Below are positions 15,439-23,573 of a DNA stretch of 64,000 nucleotides, piece by piece. The first letter of the stretch is position 1, and every line of letters begins with the position of its first letter. The translations under genes were made by a program, and so were the position numbers. The DNA lies in assembly GCF_000526215.1 (NCBI RefSeq), contig NZ_JAFQ01000004.1:5828001-5892000 (forward strand). Direction: 5' to 3'. A model generated the notes under the pieces. The model was not told where the DNA came from. It searched no databases and saw nothing but the letters and a program-made list of their open reading frames with translations. This DNA is from Nocardia sp. BMG51109. Lineage in GTDB: Bacteria; Actinomycetota; Actinomycetes; Mycobacteriales; Mycobacteriaceae.

Positions 15439-16401
15439 ATGACAGACGAGCGCGCGGGCCAGGCACCGACCATCGGAATATATTCCCCGTCGGGGTCTTT
15501 TTCGGATGCTCCGGATAAGGTGGAATTGTTCGACAAAGGCGTGGCAAGGCTCCGTGCCGATGGATTCGCTGTTGTCGAATCCAAGCACTGCCGAGGCTCG
15601 TGGTTCCACGCCTCCGCGTCGCCCACCGACCGGGTGAGTGACCTCTACGAACTGTGCTCGGACCCGGCCGTCGACGCGATCATTCCGTCGATCGGAGGAC
15701 ACGTCGCCTCGCAGCTGCTTCATCACATCGACTTCGAGCGCGTCTCCGCCGGCGGGACCAAGCTGTTCGGCTTCAGCGACAGCTCGATCATCCCCCTGAT
15801 CACCACGGAGAGAACCGGCCTCGTCACCTACCACGCTGCCTGCGACGCCACCTTCGGGTTCGGCCGTTTCGCCGAAGGAGGCTTCGAGATCGCCGAGCGC
15901 ACGTTCATCGCCGCTGTCAACGATGACCCCCTCGACCTGACCGGCCGCGGTGGCTGGCGCCCGGTACAGACCGGTACTGGCTCGGGGACGCTGCTCGGCG
16001 GAAACCTGAAGGGGCTCGCCTCGCTCGCCGGCACTCCGTGGTGGCCCGATTGGTCCGGCAAGATCATGTTCTGGGAAAGCATGGACCCGCTGCATGCCGT
16101 CGCCCAGAACTTGACACAGTTGTCGAACGCCGGAGCGTTCGCCGATTTGGCGGCCATGATTGTCGGGCGTGTCGACACCCTGGGAGACCCCTTTTATGGT
16201 GTTGACAAGGTTGTCCCGATCGACCGATTCCTCCTCGATGTTCTCGGCCTGCGTGGCCGATTCCCGATCATTAGTAATGCTGACATCGGGCACAACGTCG
16301 ACAATGTGACGTGGCCGCTCGGAAAAACTGCCGTCGTCGATGTCACCGACAGCACAGCGACGTGCAGACTCACCGGCTGGAAGCGATTATCACGAGAGTA
16401 G
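15439..16401 (+). CDS. S66 serine peptidase, MccF/LD-carboxypeptidase-like
   Basis: A 320-residue S66-family protein. The catalytic triad is visible: nucleophile S113 in LFGFSDSSIIPL, E213 in MFWESMD, and H285 in SNADIGHNVDN. IPSIGGHVASQLL precedes it as in the family. S66 contains cytosolic murein LD-carboxypeptidases and MccF, the self-immunity enzyme that cleaves aminoacyl-nucleotide toxins of the microcin C type. There is no signal peptide. Next to an extra TrpRS and an aminoacyl-ligase-like protein, MccF-like detoxification or processing is more attractive than wall recycling. This is inference. Confidence 0.88.
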   Translation: MTDERAGQAPTIGIYSPSGSFSDAPDKVELFDKGVARLRADGFAVVESKHCRGSWFHASASPTDRVSDLYELCSDPAVDAIIPSIGGHVASQLLHHIDFERVSAGGTKLFGFSDSSIIPLITTERTGLVTYHAACDATFGFGRFAEGGFEIAERTFIAAVNDDPLDLTGRGGWRPVQTGTGSGTLLGGNLKGLASLAGTPWWPDWSGKIMFWESMDPLHAVAQNLTQLSNAGAFADLAAMIVGRVDTLGDPFYGVDKVVPIDRFLLDVLGLRGRFPIISNADIGHNVDNVTWPLGKTAVVDVTDSTATCRLTGWKRLSRE

Positions 16402-16405
16402 AACA

Positions 16406-17398
16406 ATGCCACATTTCCCGGTCGCCACCCACCCTGACATCAAGAAGATCGTTGAATTCAAAGCAAACCTGACCTGGCGAATTCGTACCTACCTGCGTGA
16501 GCAGGGGGCGCTCGAAGTGCCGATGCCGGTCTTGCAGGCAACCCGCGAGGGAGCGCCGGTCGACCAGTGGACCACCACCGACCCGCACACCGGCAAGCGG
16601 TGGTACTTGCGGCACTGCATGGAGGACCATCTTCGGCGGGTGTCGATCGCCCACGACCGCGTCTTCGAGATCGGCAAGGCCATCCGAGCCGATCGCCGCA
16701 GTCCCTCGCATGCCAGCGAATTCCTGGTACTGGAACTCGTGTTCCGTCGCTTCACCTACGAGAACGGCATCGACCTCATCCGTGGGCTCTACACCGAGGC
16801 CATCGGCCCAGCGGCCGATGACGTCTACGGCAACGGCGCGGCCTTCCGGGGCATCGTCACCCAGCGATGGCGCGACATCCTCGAGCAGGCAACCGGAATC
16901 GACTCGCACGGTGACGAACTGATCGCAGACTCGAAGCGGTGGCTCACCGCCCACAGCATCACCCCCGAGCGGCCCTATGTGACGAGTTGGGAAGTGCTGG
17001 AAGACATCATGAAGCACGCGGTGGAACCGGCGTGCACACTGCCGACCATCATTACGCACTTCCCCGCCGAACTGTGCCACGTCTGTACCATCGAGTCCGG
17101 GCAGAGCGGGCAACCGAGGCATGCCTTGCGGGCCTCCTCCGTCGTCAACGGCGTGGAGTGCTCGGACGGGGGAATCAAGTTCCGGGGCTCGACCGAGTAC
17201 CGGCAGGTGTACGAGACGAACGCCGCCTACCGCGAAACGCAGCTGGGGCTCGACGGCAACCACCTGCCGGAGGAGTTCTTCGCCGATCTCGACACCATGA
17301 CCGACGCCACCTTCACCACCGGCATGGGGATCGACCGTATCGCGGCCCTGGTGTCCGGCAACGATATCCAGCGTGTGCTTATTTTCCCGGAGGGCTGA
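16406..17398 (+). CDS. Class II aminoacyl-tRNA-synthetase-like ligase (EpmA/GenX-type LysRS catalytic core)
   Basis: A 330-residue protein holding only a LysRS-type catalytic core with no anticodon-binding domain, the size of EpmA (about 325). Motif 2 is FEIGKAIRADRRSPSHASEF (R94). Motif 3 is TTGMGIDRIAALVSG, with R311 in the ATP-site position. EpmA itself lysylates EF-P in some proteobacteria. Here, with no EF-P or lysine aminomutase nearby, it more likely makes an aminoacyl adenylate for amide or ester formation in the pathway. It starts five bases after the peptidase stop. Confidence 0.85.
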   Translation: MPHFPVATHPDIKKIVEFKANLTWRIRTYLREQGALEVPMPVLQATREGAPVDQWTTTDPHTGKRWYLRHCMEDHLRRVSIAHDRVFEIGKAIRADRRSPSHASEFLVLELVFRRFTYENGIDLIRGLYTEAIGPAADDVYGNGAAFRGIVTQRWRDILEQATGIDSHGDELIADSKRWLTAHSITPERPYVTSWEVLEDIMKHAVEPACTLPTIITHFPAELCHVCTIESGQSGQPRHALRASSVVNGVECSDGGIKFRGSTEYRQVYETNAAYRETQLGLDGNHLPEEFFADLDTMTDATFTTGMGIDRIAALVSGNDIQRVLIFPEG

Positions 17399-17402
17399 CG
17401 CT

Positions 17403-18695
17403 GTGGCACCGGTTGTCGTGATCGGGGCAGGAGGTTACCTCGGGAGTCGTCTTCTCGACGATGTCAGCCAAGAGGTCGCGGCCATCGGCGTCGTCCGCTC
17501 CGCCGATGAGCCGGATGCCGAAGTGGCCGATCTCCTCGAGGACGATGGCGTTGAGGCCGTGGCCGAGGTGTGCCGCGACGCGATCGTCTTCTACTGCGCG
17601 AACGTTGGTGGGCGCCAAGCCGCCATCGCCGCACCCACTGCAGCGCGCCGCATCAACTGCGACGTCCCGGCACGCCTGGCGGAAGTGGCTCGCAAGTTCG
17701 TCTACTTCTCCACCGATTACGTATTCTCCCAGCCCGGCCGGCTGTCGCCGGATACACCATGCTCACCCGACTCCACCTATGCGCATACCAAAGCAGCCGG
17801 AGAACGTCGGGTGCTCGCGGCAGCGCCGCAGTCCCTGATCGTCCGGGTGTCGGGCCTCTACGATGACGACGGCACCCGCGGCCGAACCTTTCGCGCGGGC
17901 GAGACGATCAACGCCAGCGACAACCGCCACACCACACCGACCTACGTGCCGGACCTGGTCCGTGCCGTCAAGCAGATGGTCGACAGGGACGAGCGAGGCA
18001 TCCGCCACGTTGTCGGACCAGCCACGTTGTCCGACTATGAATTTCACCAACTCGCGAGCCTCCGATGGGGATTCACCGTGCGGCCGGTGCTGGCCACCGA
18101 ACGCCGTGACGGTCCCGTCCTCGTCGCCGAACCCTCCGGCGCAGTCCGGCATCCCACCGAGGTGTTCCGATCCCCTCGCGCCGACCACGGCACGGAGCTT
18201 CGCGTGTTCGACTGCGTCGGTGTGCTTCTCGGCGCGCGGACATGGAAGCATCCCGACCCGTTGCTCTGGACGGCTGAGGAATCACGCCTCCCGCAGCAGG
18301 GGCGGCTTGTCGACGATCCCGGCCTTCTGGCCGACATGTACGCACCGAACTGGCGGCTGTGGACGACGGTCTGCCGAGCACCCGCGATCAAGATCCTCGC
18401 CAACAACGGCAAGCAGGCGTCGTTCGAAAAATGGGTCGAACGGTACCGGCTCGACCTCATCTTCGACCGGACAATCAATTCCGAACGCGACGCAGCCGAG
18501 AAGCCCGGCCCGGCGTTTGCGCACATCGTCCACACGCTGGCAGGCCACCGGACGGTGACGCTGTACGACGACTCCCGCGAGATCACTACCGGAGCACAAC
18601 GACACGGATGGGCGACCGCGCTCGCAGTACGAACGGCACTGTGGCCTGTCTCGGCGTATACCTGCGAAAGGAGAACACTGCCTTGGGCACCATGA
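17403..18695 (+). CDS. Fusion: RmlD/NAD-epimerase-like domain plus degenerate HAD-like domain
   Basis: A 430-residue protein from GTG 17403 (GGAGG upstream). Residues 1-255 are an extended SDR: VVVIGAGGYLGSRLL for NAD(P), VYFSTDYVFSQ, the Y126-x3-K130 pair, and TPTYVPDLVRAV, as in dTDP-4-dehydrorhamnose reductases. Residues 265-415 look like a HAD domain: D270 in RVFDCVGVLLG (motif I), ILANNGK (II), K367 in AEKPGPAFAH (III) and LYDDSREITTGAQRHGW (IV). The second motif-I Asp is Val272, so normal phosphatase acid-base chemistry is doubtful. It could reduce a sugar-like ketone while the HAD half binds a phosphate or nucleotide. Confidence 0.75.
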   Translation: MAPVVVIGAGGYLGSRLLDDVSQEVAAIGVVRSADEPDAEVADLLEDDGVEAVAEVCRDAIVFYCANVGGRQAAIAAPTAARRINCDVPARLAEVARKFVYFSTDYVFSQPGRLSPDTPCSPDSTYAHTKAAGERRVLAAAPQSLIVRVSGLYDDDGTRGRTFRAGETINASDNRHTTPTYVPDLVRAVKQMVDRDERGIRHVVGPATLSDYEFHQLASLRWGFTVRPVLATERRDGPVLVAEPSGAVRHPTEVFRSPRADHGTELRVFDCVGVLLGARTWKHPDPLLWTAEESRLPQQGRLVDDPGLLADMYAPNWRLWTTVCRAPAIKILANNGKQASFEKWVERYRLDLIFDRTINSERDAAEKPGPAFAHIVHTLAGHRTVTLYDDSREITTGAQRHGWATALAVRTALWPVSAYTCERRTLPWAP

Positions 18696-19699
18696 TCACC
18701 ACCGACCCCGATCCACACGCTCCGACCACACCGCTGATCGACGTCTACAGCAAACACGTCACCGTCGACCCACCCTTCGACGCCGAAGCCACACTCAACA
18801 AGCCCTCACACTTCCCGAGCCCGATCGAGGTCCGCGGTACCGGCACATATCAGTTCGTCACCGAGGTAGCCGGGCAAAACTACGGCTGCATCATCGACTA
18901 CCTCGACGGCTCGAACGATGTGGATATCACGCTATACCGGCCGAAGAGTTCCAGCGCCGATGACCAGAACCATCCGCGCGTTCTGGACGAAATCCAGCGC
19001 CGGCTGGGGTTCACTGTGGGCCTGGACGGATACGAGGCCATCTGGGAACAAGACACCATTCTCAGCGATCTTCCGCGCCGCATGGTCGGCGCACGTCCCA
19101 GCAGCCCCTTCTCCCTATTCGAATTCCTCATCATCTGCACAGTGCTCCAAAACACCGTCGTCCGACGCACCGTCCAGATGATGAATACACTGGCACTCGA
19201 ATTCGGCACCCGATACACCTTCCCCTCCGGGCAAGCGATCTGGGGACTGGGGCGGCCCGATCAGCTTGCCGACATCGGCGAGGCTCGACTGCGCGAGCTG
19301 AAACTCGGCTATCGCGCAAAAACAGTGACCCGATTGGCACGCCACTTTCTCGATAATCCGACCCTGACCGATGACCTTCTCACCCAGGGAAACCCCAGCG
19401 ACACAGTACAGGCACTCAAGGAGATCTACGGCGTGGGACCGGCGTCGGCCGGATACATCAGTTTCGAATGGCTCAAATGCCTCGACCAGTTCGACCACGT
19501 ATCACCATGGGAGCACAAGATATTGACCAAAGTACTGTTCGACTCCCAAGAGGCCACACCGCCCGAGCTGATCCGGTTCTGCCAGAAACGGTGGTCGCCT
19601 TTCACCATGCTCGCGGTACACGCGGTGTTCGAGAGCTTGTTCTGGCGGCGCGAACGGGGCGACGGACCCGAATGGCTCGACCCCCTCATCAGGTTGTGA
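18683..19699 (+). CDS. HhH-GPD (DNA glycosylase-fold) protein
   Basis: A 338-residue protein from TTG 18683 (AAGGAG eight bases upstream); ATG 18692 is the alternative. FEFLIICTVLQNTVVRRTVQ and WGLGRPDQLADIG, then the hairpin LKEIYGVGPASAGYISFEW are those of the AlkA/HhH-GPD superfamily. The catalytic Asp position appears as Glu277 in HVSPWEHKI, and there is no OGG-type lysine in the hairpin. Some biosynthetic clusters for DNA-damaging products encode a glycosylase for self-protection. Alternatively it cleaves an N-glycosidic bond in a small nucleoside. The first about 130 residues resemble the N-terminal domain of this family. Confidence 0.72.
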   Translation: MGTMITTDPDPHAPTTPLIDVYSKHVTVDPPFDAEATLNKPSHFPSPIEVRGTGTYQFVTEVAGQNYGCIIDYLDGSNDVDITLYRPKSSSADDQNHPRVLDEIQRRLGFTVGLDGYEAIWEQDTILSDLPRRMVGARPSSPFSLFEFLIICTVLQNTVVRRTVQMMNTLALEFGTRYTFPSGQAIWGLGRPDQLADIGEARLRELKLGYRAKTVTRLARHFLDNPTLTDDLLTQGNPSDTVQALKEIYGVGPASAGYISFEWLKCLDQFDHVSPWEHKILTKVLFDSQEATPPELIRFCQKRWSPFTMLAVHAVFESLFWRRERGDGPEWLDPLIRL

Positions 19700-19702
19700 C
19701 CG

Positions 19703-20494
19703 ATGCTCGACACCTACGATCTGTCCACCGCCATCAGGAAAGCGCTCACCGACGGCGGCACCGACGACCTCGAACGAGAAGCCGAATTCGCGCTCGCGAT
19801 GGCCGATCTGGAACCCATCGACACGCAGCTCACCATTGTCGACCGGCTGCGACAGGGCGAATCCCCCTATCACGTCTTCGGCTGCTATCCGGTCCCGGAT
19901 CGCGACACCGTCGTCGACATATGGCCGAACGTCATGCCGCCGGGCTGTGCGACGGCACCGATGATCCAGGCCATCCGCGAGGTGACAGCCACCCGGGGAC
20001 AGGTGATCGCTGACCTCGGCAGCGGCTCCGGCGTCCTCGGTATAGCCGCGCTCCTGGAATGCGAGACCAGATCCGGACTCTTCCTCGACGTCGATGCCCT
20101 TTCCTGCGCCTGCGCCCGTGACAATGTGGCCCGGCTCGGCCTGGATCGTCGGGCAGACGTTGTCCAGGCAGACGTGCGGGCCGCCGCAGACCATCTCGAT
20201 GGCGTGGAGGTCGTCGTCGCCAACCTGCCCTACGTCCCTTCAGTTGACGTCGCCACGCTCCCCAAGCGCTTCACCGCCTACGCATCCACAACCGCAGTCG
20301 ACGGTGGACACGGCGGCCTGGACCTGATCACCGACACCATCACCAGGCTCCAGCACAGCGCATCGTCCTGCACAGCCATGGTGCTGCAACTCGGAGCCGG
20401 GCAAGCGTCGGCCGTACTGCAACACCTGGAGCCCGGATGGCACACGTCGGTCAGGCACTGCGGACCGGCTAGCATCGTTCTGATCGAGCGGTGA
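19703..20494 (+). CDS. SAM-dependent methyltransferase, PrmC/HemK-like
   Basis: A 263-residue class I methyltransferase. ADLGSGSGVLGIAALL is motif I, LFLDVDALSCACARDN motif II, and VVANLPYVPS the substrate motif. PrmC and N6-adenine enzymes have NPPY, which here is NLPY, so the planar-amide target may be retained or changed. It begins three bases after the glycosylase-like gene. Likely an N-methyl tailoring step on an amide, amine or purine-like group. Confidence 0.8.
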   Translation: MLDTYDLSTAIRKALTDGGTDDLEREAEFALAMADLEPIDTQLTIVDRLRQGESPYHVFGCYPVPDRDTVVDIWPNVMPPGCATAPMIQAIREVTATRGQVIADLGSGSGVLGIAALLECETRSGLFLDVDALSCACARDNVARLGLDRRADVVQADVRAAADHLDGVEVVVANLPYVPSVDVATLPKRFTAYASTTAVDGGHGGLDLITDTITRLQHSASSCTAMVLQLGAGQASAVLQHLEPGWHTSVRHCGPASIVLIER

Positions 20495-20565
20495 CACCAC
20501 GACGACCGGAAGGCAGCAACCAGAAGCAGGCAGGACTCGTCCTGACCCGAAGCGGGTGACAGTCC

Positions 20566-21624
20566 ATGAAAGTAAGTCAGCGGCAACGAAGCATCGGCAC
20601 AAGGCTCTCCGCCTTGGCCTTGCTGCTGTACGCCCACGGCAAGGCAACCGGCGACGAACTCGCCGAAAAACTCGACGTCAACCTCCGCACCGTATACCGC
20701 GACATATCCCGGCTACAGAACCTCGGCGTCCCCATCAAGTCGATACCCGGCAGCCGCGGCGGCTTCACCTTCGACTACCAAGCCGTCGGCGCCTCCGGCC
20801 TGTCGATCGACCACGGCTTCGCCAACCTCTTCGAGCGCGCCGGCGTACAAACCCCCGAGCCCGAGAACGCTCCCGGCGACGAGATCGTCAAAGTCGCGGA
20901 AACCTCGCTCCACCGCGACGACTATCTAGCGCTCCTGGACGCACGGAACCGAATCTTGGTGGACAACCGCGAATGGTACACCACCGAGGAAAAGCCGCCC
21001 CATTTCGAAGACGTCCGGCACGCCGTCTTCTCCAACTCACGACTGATCCTCATCTACACCGAACGCGCAGAGTCGCGACTCGAACAATGCCCATTCGACC
21101 CATACGGGATAATCTGGAAAGGAGGCGTCTGGTACGTATTCGGTCAAGTACCAACGACCCATCGGTTCATTCGAATCCGGCTGCAGCGGATAGTCGACAT
21201 CACCGAAACCGGCGAACAATTCGACCGCGACTCTGATTTCGACCTCCTCGCCGCCTGGGACAAAGAACTGGAAGACTTCGGCAAAGGCACGACCAAGGTC
21301 GTCATCCGCATCGGCCTCGCCGCTATTCCAGAATTCGAGAACTTCAACTGGAAACGCGAAAACAAGATCGAAAAACATCCGGACTACTGGATCGCCGAAA
21401 TGATGGTCGACCGATACGAATGGCTCATACCGCTCGCGCTCTCCTACGCTGGCGACGTCACGATCCTCGAACCCGAAGCACTGCGATCAACGATCGCACG
21501 AGCAGCCGAACGACTGGCGGATGCACACAGCTCCGGCCGATTGCAAGCAGACAGCGAGGAACCGACCCGCGTCGGCGATATCAGACCACGGGCAATGACT
21601 CGCCATAACCTCGATCGCCCCTAA
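20566..21624 (+). CDS. HTH-WYL transcriptional regulator
   Basis: A 352-residue protein. The N-terminal DeoR-type HTH reads LLYAHGKATGDELAEKLDVN then LRTVYRDISRLQNLGVPIKS. The middle WYL domain includes IIWKGGVWYVFGQV and RFIRIRLQRIVDI. The C-terminal WCX-like extension includes MVDRYEWLIPLALSY. Lying at the end of the rightward operon, it is the only DNA-binding regulator in the island and probably controls the divergent promoter. The ligand may be a nucleotide or cluster product. Confidence 0.85.
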   Translation: MKVSQRQRSIGTRLSALALLLYAHGKATGDELAEKLDVNLRTVYRDISRLQNLGVPIKSIPGSRGGFTFDYQAVGASGLSIDHGFANLFERAGVQTPEPENAPGDEIVKVAETSLHRDDYLALLDARNRILVDNREWYTTEEKPPHFEDVRHAVFSNSRLILIYTERAESRLEQCPFDPYGIIWKGGVWYVFGQVPTTHRFIRIRLQRIVDITETGEQFDRDSDFDLLAAWDKELEDFGKGTTKVVIRIGLAAIPEFENFNWKRENKIEKHPDYWIAEMMVDRYEWLIPLALSYAGDVTILEPEALRSTIARAAERLADAHSSGRLQADSEEPTRVGDIRPRAMTRHNLDRP

Positions 21625-21656
21625 CAGCTCAGTCGAGATTACCGACCGGAGATCAG

Positions 21657-22043
21657 ATGAAGAACACACCGTGGCGCGGAGTTATCATCGCCGAGAGCTT
21701 CGAGAAAAACGACGTCATCGAACGTAGCCGAACGGTCCGCACCAAAACCGAGATTCTTGAAGGAGAAGAAGGACGAGGTCGCTTCCATTTCCATCTCATA
21801 GAAGTGCCGGACTGTGACGTCGAGCTGCTGGTGGACACCGCAACTCAGACAATCAAGCCAGCTTGGTACATCCATCTCGTTCGCGATGGTCAAATGTATG
21901 TTGTCTACCGTAACAAATATTTCAAGTTGACTCAGGGTGACGATCAAGCTACTGCCGAGGCTAAAGAACACGCAATTAGTTGCGGGATTCATCCGGATCA
22001 AATCGCATTCGAGAGATTCTTTGACAACCCTTACGACGAGTAG
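21657..22043 (+). CDS. Hypothetical protein, AT-rich codon use
   Basis: A 128-residue protein (MKNTPWRGVIIAESFEKNDV...). Codon use is clearly more AT-rich than its neighbours, suggesting recent acquisition. It has alternating strands (WYIHLVRDGQMYVVYRNKYF) and no recognisable motif. It may belong to the accessory region rather than the biosynthetic operon. Confidence 0.65.
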   Translation: MKNTPWRGVIIAESFEKNDVIERSRTVRTKTEILEGEEGRGRFHFHLIEVPDCDVELLVDTATQTIKPAWYIHLVRDGQMYVVYRNKYFKLTQGDDQATAEAKEHAISCGIHPDQIAFERFFDNPYDE

Positions 22044-22182
22044 CGTCGTGTAATCTATTGCGACACTACCGAGATGGGCGACGATGACGCATACCGGTGC
22101 CGGTGAGTGAGGTGAATCTCACCAACAATGTAGCGGAAGTAACGGACGTAACATCATTCTGGAAAATCCGGACCTGAGTACG

Positions 22183-22210
22183 AAAAAGGCCCCGGGTTTC
22201 CCGAAGGCCC
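22183..22210 (-). terminator. Probable rho-independent terminator (minus strand)
   Basis: On the minus strand GGGCCTTCGGG-AAA-CCCGGGGCC forms an imperfect stem followed directly by TTTTT. It lies just past the DUF397 remnant. Confidence 0.6.
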
Positions 22211-22226
22211 ATTTCATCGTCCCCGG

Positions 22227-22432
22227 CTACGGCCGGTCGAATTCTCCATCCTTCACTCCAGTCGTGAAGGCATCCCACTCGCTGGGGGTGAACACGAGCG
22301 CCGGGCCGGTCGGATTCTTCGAGTCCCGAACGCCAACCATCCCGCCCTGGAGGTGTGCAGCCTCTACACAGTTTGATCAGGCTGGCTGTAGCTGGATTTG
22401 TACCAATTAGCCCCAGTTAGGCCGATGTCCAC
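22227..22432 (-). pseudogene. Frameshifted DUF397 protein
   Basis: From GTG 22432 one frame reads WYKSSYSQPDQT, then stops early. A neighbouring frame continues CVEAAHLQGGMVGVRDSKNP to EWDAFTTGVKDGEFDRP. Joined, the two match the intact DUF397 gene at 23574-23774 almost residue for residue, so a one-base frameshift near 22370 inactivated this copy. Confidence 0.8.
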
Positions 22433-22668
22433 GCCTCGAACTCCTCTGCGATCCGTAGTACCAGTTGCCTGGTCTCCTCAACATCCAACGCTACGCCCCG
22501 GATGCTGTCCAGCGCAGCCCGGTATCGGTCTACATCCCGGGGTTCCTCGAGGAACAGCGACCCCGGCGCGAAGGACTCAACGAACACCACAGGGCTTTCA
22601 CGAAGGTCGTTGGACAGCGGCGGAAACTCGAACAGCGTGAACCCCTGTGCTGCAAGTGGACACGACGA
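22417..22668 (-). pseudogene. C-terminal remnant of an XRE-DUF5753 regulator
   Basis: The minus strand reads CPLAAQGFTLFEFPPLSND, then VVFVESFAPGSLFLEEPRDV and DRYRAALDSIRGVALDVEET, ending AWTSA. This is the end of a DUF5753 domain like that of the intact regulator at 23771. The HTH and most of the sensor domain are missing, and an in-frame stop sits at 22669. It overlaps the DUF397 start by 16 bases, the same arrangement as the intact pair. Confidence 0.8.
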
Positions 22669-22997
22669 TCACCGATCAGCGGTGGGTACCCGCCCACGCG
22701 GACCTGAATTGGTCCAACCTCACCGCGCCGGAGTGCTGGATACTCGATTGGGAAGACGTCGGCCTTGCCCCACGCGGCCTCGACGCCGCGACGCTGTGGG
22801 TGGCCTCGCTGATGGTTCCCGCCTTGGCCGACAAGGTATTCCGGGCGCGGTGCGCCGATTTGGACATCCGATCAGGCAAGATCATGGCGCTGTTCTGCTG
22901 TTCGAAAGATCTCAACGATCCCCAATTCGATTCCGCCCCAGCATTCGCACCGACAAGACAACACGCGGCCGGACTCGTAGTAGAGCTACGTCGCTGA
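22647..22997 (+). pseudogene. C-terminal fragment of an aminoglycoside-phosphotransferase-fold protein
   Basis: RWVPAHADLNWSNLTAPECW then ILDWEDVGLAPRGLDAATLW is the catalytic HxDxxxxN and DWE metal motif of APH/choline-kinase-fold proteins. The whole N-terminal lobe is missing, and the fragment abuts the truncated regulator on the other strand near 22660. This looks like a recombination scar joining two broken genes. Confidence 0.65.
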
Positions 22998-23090
22998 GTC
23001 CCGTACCCCTTCAGGGCGGGGCGAGGACGCCGGAGCAGAGCATCTCGATGTGCCACTCATCCCTCCTGCTCGCCGATGACGAACGACGAA

Positions 23091-23127
23091 GGGCCTGATG
23101 CGGCGGGCATCGCGTCGCATCAGGCCC
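23091..23127 (-). terminator. Strong hairpin, probable terminator
   Basis: GGGCCTGATGCG and CGCATCAGGCCC form a perfect 12-bp stem with a 13-base loop. It lies just beyond the leftward DUF397 gene. There is no long T tract. Confidence 0.55.
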
Positions 23128-23139
23128 TTCGCGTGCAGG

Positions 23140-23535
23140 TCAGTGGTCGAACTGGCCGTCCGCGACACCCTTGGTGAAGGCGTCCCATTCGTCTGGGGTG
23201 AAGATCAGCTCCACGCTCTGGCCGCTGCTCCGAACCATCGCTGCACCGTCGGCCTGAACCGTGATGGTCAGGACATCCCGTGGTCGGTCGGAGGCTGCTT
23301 CGCTCAGGACAACTGCGCCGGAGGTCTTACTCAGGGACAGATCGAGGACGAGGGTCCAGCGATCCGCAGCTATCTCGATGACAGGCTGCGCGTGTGGGTT
23401 GTTCGCCGGGTTCCGGAGGTACTTGCTGTCACGCATGAACACCGTCACACCAGCGAATTTGACCTCCACACAATCCTTGGTCCCCGTGCTACGGGTGCTC
23501 TTGAACCAGCGAGCACCGGACAGGTCAACGTTCAT
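23140..23535 (-). CDS. DUF397 protein with an internal insertion
   Basis: 131 residues, against 60-70 for the family. The ends are standard: NVDLSGARWFKSTRS, and ELIFTPDEWDAFTKGVADGQ. About 55 extra residues lie between RDSKYLRNPA and the C-terminal part. DUF397 proteins are the small partners of XRE-DUF5753 regulators in actinomycetes (BldB/AbaA-orfD/WhiJ-like systems). This one follows the regulator and another DUF397 gene. Confidence 0.75.
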   Translation of the reverse strand: MNVDLSGARWFKSTRSTGTKDCVEVKFAGVTVFMRDSKYLRNPANNPHAQPVIEIAADRWTLVLDLSLSKTSGAVVLSEAASDRPRDVLTITVQADGAAMVRSSGQSVELIFTPDEWDAFTKGVADGQFDH

Positions 23536-23573
23536 GTGGCATATTCCTCTGCTGTCTCTGATCATGCAGCGGG

